Part shown: positions 1-3,863 of the stretch, piece by piece
Layout of the letters: every line of letters starts with the position of its first letter
How positions within the stretch are numbered: the stretch's first letter is position 1
Origin: Myxococcales bacterium
GTDB taxonomy: Bacteria > Myxococcota_A > UBA9160 > JALSIO01
Length of the DNA: 5,475 nt
Assembly: GCA_026989995.1 (NCBI GenBank)
Contig: JALSIO010000103.1
Span: 1-5,475 of the forward strand
Direction of reading: 5' to 3'
Program-made: the position numbers and the translations under genes
Notes under the pieces: generated by a model
Told to the model about the DNA's origin: nothing
The model's input: only the letters and a program-made list of their open reading frames with translations
The model's database searches: none

Positions 1-74
1 GCCGCCCGGGCGCTCCGGGTCACCTCGATTCCGCCCCGCGTGCGATAGGCCTCCGGGCTCGCGGATCGGTCCAT
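1..74 (-). CDS. trpE: Anthranilate synthase component I, probably fused TrpE(G) type; N-terminal 24 residues only
   Basis: The gene reads leftward out of the window, so only its start is visible. An ATG at 74-72 is preceded by an AAGGGGG Shine-Dalgarno at 87-81 with a six-base gap, and the frame stays open to the edge with mostly G/C third positions. The peptide contains EAYRTRGGIEVTR (residues 8-20). From memory this resembles the conserved N-terminus of fused anthranilate synthases of alphaproteobacteria (a [ST]-[KR]-GG-[IV]-x-VTR pattern) and not that of enteric TrpE. Anthranilate synthase makes anthranilate from chorismate and glutamine, the first committed step of tryptophan synthesis; in the fused form the glutamine amidotransferase lies on the same chain. 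The stronger evidence is context: a tandem-Trp leader peptide and a terminator hairpin lie immediately upstream. Twenty-four residues cannot prove the family, and another Trp-regulated gene such as unfused trpE is possible. Confidence 0.6.
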   Translation of the reverse strand, partial: MDRSASPEAYRTRGGIEVTRSARA

Positions 75-149
75 TTCAGGCCCCCTTCGGTGCGGGTGCC
101 GGCCCCCCTCGACTGGGAGGCGGCTTATCGGGGGAGCCGGATACGAGAA

Positions 150-173
150 GGGCCGCCTCGCGGGAGGCGGCCC
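150..173 (-). terminator. trp attenuator terminator hairpin (3:4 stem)
   Basis: On the minus strand GGGCCGCCTC (173-164) pairs perfectly with GAGGCGGCCC (159-150) around a CCGC loop, giving ten uninterrupted base pairs. It is followed by TTCTCGTAT (149-141), a weak U-rich tail of the kind accepted in very GC-rich genomes. It lies between the leader-peptide stop (207) and the trpE start (74), where a transcription attenuator belongs. The 5' arm can instead pair with 205-198 to form an antiterminator. On the plus strand no T-run follows the hairpin and no gene ends before it, so termination in that direction is unlikely. Confidence 0.75.
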
Positions 174-230
174 GGAACTCCGACGACGCGGGTCGCACCG
201 CCCCCACTAGGGAGTGGAGAGGAACGTGCG
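163..230 (-). promoter_or_regulatory. trp leader RNA: mutually exclusive 1:2 and 2:3 (antiterminator) pairings
   Basis: Two alternative stems can be drawn by hand. Stem 1:2: TCTCCAC (220-214, leader codons 16-18) pairs with GTGGGGG (207-201) with two G-U pairs, extended after an internal loop by CGCAC (230-226) with GTGCG (198-194). Stem 2:3: GGGGGCGG (205-198) pairs with CCGCCTCC (170-163) with one G-U pair; this uses up the 5' arm of the terminator. A ribosome stalled on the Trp codons (236-231) would cover the start of segment 1, free segment 2 and favour 2:3, so trpE is read. A ribosome that reaches the stop at 209-207 covers segments 1 and 2, and the terminator forms. This is the classical Trp attenuation logic. 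The pairings are seen; the mechanism is inferred from established trp leaders. Confidence 0.65.
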
Positions 231-266
231 CCACCATCCGCGCGCGGACGAGCCGGTGCGAATCAC
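207..266 (-). CDS. trpL: trp operon leader peptide (19 aa, tandem Trp codons)
   Basis: A 19-codon reading frame starts at GTG (266-264), ends at TAG (209-207) and encodes MIRTGSSARGWWRTFLSTP, counting GTG as Met. Trp11 and Trp12 are adjacent TGG codons (236-231). The GWWRT core is the same as in the E. coli leader peptide (KGWWRTS). The peptide itself would have no enzymatic role: its translation senses charged tRNA-Trp and controls folding of the downstream RNA. The start is chosen because GTG is the only ATG, GTG or TTG in frame close upstream of the Trp codons. It has no purine-rich ribosome site, and the predicted transcription start falls on or next to the GTG, so the message may be leaderless, as I recall for rhizobial trpL. 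Alternatively, translation begins at a less obvious site. The gene is too short for ordinary gene callers. Confidence 0.75.
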   Translation of the reverse strand: MIRTGSSARGWWRTFLSTP

Positions 267-272
267 GGGCGG

Positions 273-301
273 AGCTTGGCGGACGGCCCCGGGGGCGTCA
301 A
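273..301 (-). promoter_or_regulatory. Candidate sigma-70 promoter of the trp leader
   Basis: On the minus strand TTGACG (301-296) matches five of six bases of the -35 consensus. Seventeen bases further is CAAGCT (278-273), a poor -10 match. The start point would then fall at about 266, on the first base of the leader-peptide GTG. The -35 is convincing for such GC-rich DNA and is correctly placed relative to the leader; the -10 is weak, so the call rests on spacing and context. Confidence 0.35.
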
Positions 302-376
302 GTCGCGCATCCGGAGCCGGTGGGCGGCGGCGCTTCGCCGGGCGGGGGCAAGGCGCCTGTGCTATCCGGCGGCGCC

Positions 377-1183
377 ATGTCCGGCCGCTTCGACCGAGAC
401 ACCCGGGTGGAGCCGCTCGGGGAGGGCCGCTACCGCGCCCGCATCGACCGCGGGTGGTGGATCGTCCGCGGGCCGAACGGTGGCTACGTGGCTGCGATCC
501 TGATGCGCGCCCTCGAGGCGGCAGAGGGCGACCCGGCCCGGTCCCCCCGGTCGCTCACCGTGCACTACCCGCGCCCTCCCGAGGAGGGCGAGGTCGAGAT
601 CGAGACCCGGGTCGAGCGGCGCGGTCGCTCGGTGAGCTTCCTCTCCGGAAGGATGACCCAGCAGGGCCGCACCGTGGCCCTGGCGCTCGCCGCCTTCGGC
701 GCACCCCGGCCCGGGCCCGAGATCCGGCACGCGGCCCCGCCCGCGGCGATCGCGGTGGAGCGGGCCCGGCCCCTTCCGAAGGGGCCGGCCAGCATCCCCA
801 TGCGGGAGCGCTTCGAGTCCCGCCACGCAATCGGCTTCCCACCGGGCTCCGGGAGTGTCGAGATGATCTCCGGCGGGTGGATCCGCCCGGAGGAGCCGCG
901 GCCGGTGGACGCCCCGCTGCTCGCCGCCATCTCCGATGCCTGGCCGCCGGCCATCTTCGCCCGCAGCCGGGCCGGCGAGCCCGGAAACCCGGTCCCCACC
1001 GTCGACCTCACCGTCCACTTCCGGACCTCGCTCCCGGCCCGGGAGGTTCCCCCGGGCGCCTTCCTGCTGGCCCGGTTCCGGACCCGCACCGTCTGCGAGG
1101 GCTTCCTCGAGGAGGACGGGGAGATCTACGCTCCGGACGGACGGCTGCTCGCGCAGTCCCGGCAGCTCGCCGTCCTGCTCTGA
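377..1183 (+). CDS. Acyl-CoA thioesterase-like protein with two hotdog domains (TesB/4HBT_3 type)
   Basis: This 268-residue protein is predicted to be a cytoplasmic hydrolase of acyl-CoA thioesters; the substrate is unknown. It is about the length of bacterial double-hotdog thioesterases. The N-terminal hotdog (about residues 15-110) carries WWIVRGPNGGYVAAILMRA (27-45), the helix signature of this family, and SLTVHYPRPP (59-68). The C-terminal hotdog (about 150-265) carries DAPLLAAISDAWPP (178-191), TVDLTVHFR (208-216) and a closing EDGEIYAPDGRLLAQSRQ stretch (246-263) typical of these folds. No signal peptide or membrane segment is seen. ATG 377 is preferred because the protein then begins where its relatives do, but it has no good ribosome site. 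An in-frame GTG at 359 has AAGG at 350-353 and would add six residues. The gene is divergent from the trp leader and 82 bases upstream of the hydrolase gene. Confidence 0.85.
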   Translation: MSGRFDRDTRVEPLGEGRYRARIDRGWWIVRGPNGGYVAAILMRALEAAEGDPARSPRSLTVHYPRPPEEGEVEIETRVERRGRSVSFLSGRMTQQGRTVALALAAFGAPRPGPEIRHAAPPAAIAVERARPLPKGPASIPMRERFESRHAIGFPPGSGSVEMISGGWIRPEEPRPVDAPLLAAISDAWPPAIFARSRAGEPGNPVPTVDLTVHFRTSLPAREVPPGAFLLARFRTRTVCEGFLEEDGEIYAPDGRLLAQSRQLAVLL

Positions 1184-1265
1184 CCGCCGCCGGGGGCCTC
1201 GCCCGGTCCGGAGCCGGATACACCGCGCGCCGGGGGGGGCGGGCTGCCGGAAGGGGAGGTGCAGC

Positions 1266-2087
1266 ATGACGTCGGTTTCCGCGGCGCTCGCCGGGTGGGA
1301 CGAGAGCGACCTCGAGCACGACGGTTCCCGGCGGACCGTCTTCACCCGGGGCCGCGGCCCGGGCGTGGTGGTCATTCACGAGATCCCGGGGATCACGCCC
1401 GAGGTCCTTCGCTTTGCCGAGCGGGTGGTGGATGCGGGGTTTCGGGTGTACCTGCCGCATCTCTTCGGAACGCCCGGGCGCCCCTTCAGCACGGGGACCG
1501 TCGCGGTGCAGATGGTTCGCGCCTGCATCAGCCGCGAGTTCCACGTGCTCGCGAGAAACCACGCGAGTCCCATCACCCGATGGCTGCGGGGACTGTGCCG
1601 GAGCGCCTTCCACGAGTGCGGCGGGCGGGGCGTCGGGGCGGTGGGCATGTGCCTGACCGGGAACTTCGCCCTCGCGCTCATGGTCGACGAGCGGCTCATG
1701 GCGCCGGTGCTGAGTCAGCCCTCCCTGCCCTTTCCGGTGACGCCCTCCCACCGCCGGGCGCTGCACCTGTCTCCCGAGGAGCTCGAGGTGGTGCGGCGGC
1801 GCGCGGCGGCGGGCTGTGGCGTCCTCGGGCTGCGCTTCACCCGCGATCCGCTGTGTCCGCCGGAGCGCTTCGAGCGCCTTCGTCAGGAGCTCGGCGGGGG
1901 CTTCGAGGCCATCGAGATCGACTCCTCGCCGGGCAATCCGTGGGGCATTCCGCGGACCGCGCACTCCGTGCTGACGGTGGACCTCGTGGACCGCGACGGC
2001 CACCCGACGCGGGAGGCGCTCGAGCGGGTGCTCGTCTTCCTCCGCGAGCGGCTCGGGGACGTGGTGCCCGTCGAGGCCGGGCCGTGA
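1266..2087 (+). CDS. Dienelactone hydrolase family protein (alpha/beta hydrolase, Cys nucleophile)
   Basis: This 273-residue protein has the alpha/beta-hydrolase plan of dienelactone hydrolases, which open lactone or ester bonds with a cysteine nucleophile. Visible landmarks are VVVIHEIPGI (34-43), with Glu39 at the position of the nucleophile-polarising Glu; FRVYLPHLFG (59-68); the nucleophile elbow G-M-Cys129-L-T-G (127-132); LRFTRDPLCPPERF (189-202), with Asp194 as likely acid; and AHSVL (232-236), with His233 as likely base. It is longer than the classical enzyme (about 236 aa), with an extra segment around residues 85-118 before the elbow. No signal peptide is seen, so a cytoplasmic location is expected. 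The start is well supported: GGGGAGG at 1253-1259 lies six bases before ATG. Its stop overlaps the acylphosphatase start, indicating translational coupling. The true substrate cannot be read from the sequence; chlorocatechol degradation is not implied, since no such genes are nearby. Confidence 0.85.
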   Translation: MTSVSAALAGWDESDLEHDGSRRTVFTRGRGPGVVVIHEIPGITPEVLRFAERVVDAGFRVYLPHLFGTPGRPFSTGTVAVQMVRACISREFHVLARNHASPITRWLRGLCRSAFHECGGRGVGAVGMCLTGNFALALMVDERLMAPVLSQPSLPFPVTPSHRRALHLSPEELEVVRRRAAAGCGVLGLRFTRDPLCPPERFERLRQELGGGFEAIEIDSSPGNPWGIPRTAHSVLTVDLVDRDGHPTREALERVLVFLRERLGDVVPVEAGP

Positions 2088-2365
2088 GGCGGATCCGCGC
2101 GCGGGTCTCCGGGCGGGTCCAGGGGGTGTTCTTCCGCCAGGCCACCCGGATCGAGGCCGACCGCCTCGGGCTTGCGGGGAGCGTCCGAAACCTCCCCGAC
2201 GGGCAGGTGGAGGTCGAGGCGGAGGGACCATCGGAGGCGATCGAGGCGCTGCTCCGTTTCCTGCACCAGGGGCCGCCCCTCGCCCGGGTGACCGCGGTGG
2301 AGGTCGAGGAGCTCGAACCCGTGGGCGAGCGTCCTCCCTTCCGCCTCCGCACGGACCGGGACTGA
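2084..2365 (+). CDS. acyP: Acylphosphatase
   Basis: This 93-residue protein is the usual length of an acylphosphatase, a small cytosolic enzyme that hydrolyses the carboxyl-phosphate bond of acyl phosphates. The signature is complete: GRVQGVFFRQAT (10-21) holds the phosphate loop and catalytic Arg18, and LGLAGSVRNLPDGQVEVEAEG (28-48) holds catalytic Asn36 and the conserved DG turn. The C-terminal part gives the remaining strands of the ferredoxin-like fold. The GTG start at 2084 forms a GTGA overlap with the hydrolase TGA (2085-2087); there is only a weak GAGG around 2073, so translation is probably coupled to the upstream gene. The predicted protein begins just before the first beta strand, as the family requires. 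It is convergent with the repeat-protein gene, 18 bases away. The physiological acyl phosphate is unknown, as for most bacterial members. Confidence 0.93.
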   Translation: MRRIRARVSGRVQGVFFRQATRIEADRLGLAGSVRNLPDGQVEVEAEGPSEAIEALLRFLHQGPPLARVTAVEVEELEPVGERPPFRLRTDRD

Positions 2366-2383
2366 TTCCGCGGCCGCGCCGGT

Positions 2384-3400
2384 TCAGTGAGCCGGCACCC
2401 GCCCACTCGGAGCGGGTGGGCGAGCGCCCCCAGCCCGCGGATGGCGGGCGAGCAGTCGCGCCGCGCGCTCCCGCACCCGCGGGTCCGGGTCGGCCTCGGC
2501 CGCCCGCTGCAGCGCGTCGAGCACCGGCGGATCGGGAGCCAGCCGGGCGGCCCGGACGGCCGCGCTCCGGACCGGCGGCCGGGGGTCGGCCAGGGCGCGG
2601 AGCAGGGCGGTGCGCGTGGCCTCGGGGAGGTGGTGGGCCCGGCCGGCGCCGATCGCGAGGGGGAGCAGCGCCGCGGCGCCCGGCGAGGCGACGAGGCCGG
2701 CCAGCAGCGCCTGCGCACCTTCCCGGCGGCTGGCTGCCAGCCGCGCGTGGGCGCTGCGCTGATCCTCCGGGGTGTCGGCCGCGAGGGCGCGCTTCGCACG
2801 GCGGCGGGCCTGCTCGGCCGAGAGGGGAGCCACCTGCGGCCGCTCCTGCCGCGAGCCGGGGGAGGCTCGCGCCAGCAGGGACTCGAGCGCCCGCTCGCGC
2901 AGCGAGGGGAGGTCGCCGTCGACCAGGCCGAGGTAGACGTCGCGCAGCCGGACCGGATCCGCGAGGGCCTCCGCGAGGCCGGTGACTGCAGCCGTCCACG
3001 CCCCCGGATCCTCGCCCGGGCCCGGGCGCAGGATCGCCGGCTCCGGGTCGCCGGCGATGACGAAGGGAGGGCGGGCGCCGTCGAAGGCGAGCAGCGCGCG
3101 GTCCCCGCGCCCGAGCCCACCACCGCGGGAGGGCGCGCGCTTGACGGCGAAGCGCTCCGGAAGCGATCCCCGCAGGAGCGCGATCCTCCGCACGCGGATC
3201 CGGTCCGGATGGGCCTGGTCCACCTCCACCACCGCCGCCGCCGCGCCCTCCGACACGAGGCCGTGGAGCGGTACGGGCCCCGAGGGCAGGGGATGGATCT
3301 GGGCCGCCGCGGGGCAGGCGGCGACTGCCGGGAGGAGCGGGGCGAGGGCGACGAGGGCCGCGAGATGCCGGAGGCGTCCGGCGGAGCGGAGGGCCTGCAT
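2384..3400 (-). CDS. Exported or lipid-anchored HEAT-like repeat protein
   Basis: I do not recognise a named gene. The 338-residue product starts with a signal sequence: basic residues at 5-11, a hydrophobic core at about 13-28, then V-A-A-Cys29, which fits a lipobox; cleavage by signal peptidase I after Ala33 is the alternative. Residues about 45-120 read as a small beta-rich domain (VVEVDQAHPDRIRVRRIALL, 57-76, then GDRALLAFDG, 99-108), like the domain in other secreted proteins that carry VxVxxVLRG motifs. Residues about 140-320 are alpha-helical and Ala/Leu/Arg-rich, with HEAT-like units that are clearest at 261-320 (ADPRPPVRSAAVRAARLA and ADPDPRVRERAARLLARHP). Such repeats usually bind proteins, so a periplasmic or membrane-associated scaffold role is plausible but unproven. 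ATG 3400 is chosen because it places the signal sequence at the N-terminus; the ribosome site is weak. The gene is divergent from the moaD-like gene. Confidence 0.75.
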   Translation of the reverse strand: MQALRSAGRLRHLAALVALAPLLPAVAACPAAAQIHPLPSGPVPLHGLVSEGAAAAVVEVDQAHPDRIRVRRIALLRGSLPERFAVKRAPSRGGGLGRGDRALLAFDGARPPFVIAGDPEPAILRPGPGEDPGAWTAAVTGLAEALADPVRLRDVYLGLVDGDLPSLRERALESLLARASPGSRQERPQVAPLSAEQARRRAKRALAADTPEDQRSAHARLAASRREGAQALLAGLVASPGAAALLPLAIGAGRAHHLPEATRTALLRALADPRPPVRSAAVRAARLAPDPPVLDALQRAAEADPDPRVRERAARLLARHPRAGGARPPAPSGRVPAH

Positions 3401-3463
3401 CGGTCCCGAGGGTACCCGACGGCGGCGGGCCTCGCGCACGCCGGAAGCGCGCCGGCCCGGAGC

Positions 3464-3469
3464 TATACT
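3464..3469 (+). promoter_or_regulatory. Candidate -10 box for the moaD-like/AOR unit
   Basis: TATACT matches five of six bases of the sigma-70 -10 consensus and is a rare AT-rich patch in the 119-base divergent gap before the moaD-like gene. The transcription start would be near 3476, giving a leader of about 44 bases. No convincing -35 is seen 16-18 bases upstream. The same AT patch read on the minus strand (TATAGC) might serve the divergent repeat-protein gene. Confidence 0.4.
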
Positions 3470-3474
3470 GGGTC

Positions 3475-3488
3475 TTCGCCCGGGCGAA
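3475..3488. repeat. 14-bp perfect palindrome at the predicted transcription start
   Basis: TTCGCCCGGGCGAA is a perfect inverted repeat lying just 3' of the -10-like box, on top of the predicted start point and 31 bases before the moaD-like gene. That is a usual place for a repressor operator. In DNA this GC-rich about one such palindrome would be expected by chance in a window of this size, so only its position makes it notable. Confidence 0.35.
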
Positions 3489-3519
3489 CCGGGCCCGATG
3501 GAGAAGGAGGCGGCGGCGA

Positions 3520-3792
3520 ATGCCGAAGGTGCTCGTTCCCCCGCCCTACCGGGGGCCCACCCGGGGAGAGGCGGTGGTGGAGGTCGACGGCCGCGACGTG
3601 CGGAGCTGCCTTGAGGCCGTGGAGCGGCGTTTCCCCGGCTTCCTGGCACAGGTGGTGGATGAGTCCGGGCGGCCCCACCGCTTCGTCCGGTTGTTCCTGA
3701 ACGGGGAGCAGCTCCCGTCCGGGGACGCCCTCGACCGCCCCGTCGGTCCGGGCGACGAGATCGAGGTGCTCGCGGCGATCGCCGGGGGCTAG
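3520..3792 (+). CDS. MoaD/ThiS-family sulfur carrier protein, AOR-associated
   Basis: This 90-residue ubiquitin-like protein ends in AIAGG. The terminal Gly89-Gly90 is the defining feature of MoaD/ThiS carriers: the terminal Gly is adenylated and converted to a thiocarboxylate that donates sulfur, for MoaD to make the dithiolene of the pyranopterin cofactor. The beta-grasp fold is visible as VVEVDGRDVRSCLEAVERRFPGF (19-41), RFVRLFLNGEQL (54-65) and GDEIEVLAAIAGG (78-90). AAGGAGG at 3504-3510 lies nine bases before ATG. An aldehyde oxidoreductase gene follows after 71 bases on the same strand, and such MoaD-like genes are common beside tungsten oxidoreductases, so a dedicated role in tungsten-cofactor supply is likely. 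The N-terminal LVPPPYRGPTRGE stretch (5-17) is longer than in E. coli MoaD. ThiS (thiamine) or CysO-like roles are less likely because of the neighbour. Confidence 0.88.
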   Translation: MPKVLVPPPYRGPTRGEAVVEVDGRDVRSCLEAVERRFPGFLAQVVDESGRPHRFVRLFLNGEQLPSGDALDRPVGPGDEIEVLAAIAGG

Positions 3793-3800
3793 GGGGCCGG

Positions 3801-3836
3801 CGCCCGGCGGGGGCTTCGGACCGGGCGTGCTACCGT
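3801..3836 (+). promoter_or_regulatory. Inverted repeat and extended -10-like element between the moaD-like and AOR genes
   Basis: CGCCCGG (3801-3807) is the inverse complement of CCGGGCG (3821-3827) across a 13-base loop. It is followed at once by TGCTACCGT (3828-3836), which fits an extended -10 (TGn then TAnnnT). A start near 3843 would give the oxidoreductase gene its own promoter, with a leader of about 20 bases that includes the AGGAGG ribosome site. Alternatively the repeat is a hairpin in the joint transcript. Both elements are weak and were found by eye. Confidence 0.25.
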
Positions 3837-3863
3837 CCCCGCTCATCCAGGAGGCAAGGCGAT

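Noticed and set aside
72..238. Minus-strand frame from ATG 238 to a TGA just before the trpE start (about 53 codons)
   Set aside because: It shares the DNA of the Trp leader peptide in another frame, passes straight through the terminator hairpin and shows no recognisable motif. The tandem-Trp frame explains the region better.
255..264. GGTGCGAATC, resembling a box of cobalamin riboswitches (plus strand)
   Set aside because: The other conserved boxes and the helical frame of that riboswitch are absent, and the stretch is the antisense of the leader-peptide start.
363..368. TATCCG as a -10 box directly before the thioesterase ATG
   Set aside because: It lacks the final T, has no -35, and would start transcription at the start codon itself; too weak to call.
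90..503. Plus-strand ORFs (90-503 and 214-1269) over the region before the thioesterase
   Set aside because: Arg/Pro/Ala-rich translations with no motif; they overlap the trp attenuator and the correct frame of the thioesterase.
133..1221. 12-mer GGAGCCGGATAC at 133-144 and again at 1210-1221
   Set aside because: It is a short exact repeat in GC-rich DNA, in two unrelated contexts (after the attenuator stem on the antisense side, and the thioesterase-hydrolase gap), with no shared flanks.
2397..2422. Inverted repeat CGCCCAC / GTGGGCG near the convergent gene ends
   Set aside because: It lies inside the 3' coding part of the repeat-protein gene, has a nine-base loop and no T-run on either side; support for a bidirectional terminator is too thin.
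1008..2999. 663-codon minus-strand open frame across the hydrolase, acylphosphatase and repeat-protein genes
   Set aside because: It runs antisense to two well-supported genes and out of frame with a third. Its product is Pro/Arg/Gly-rich without domains.
2387..3700. 437-codon plus-strand open frame opposite the HEAT-like gene, reading into the moaD-like gene
   Set aside because: The minus-strand reading has a signal sequence, a domain-like segment and helical repeats; this one has only biased composition, and it overlaps a certain gene in another frame.
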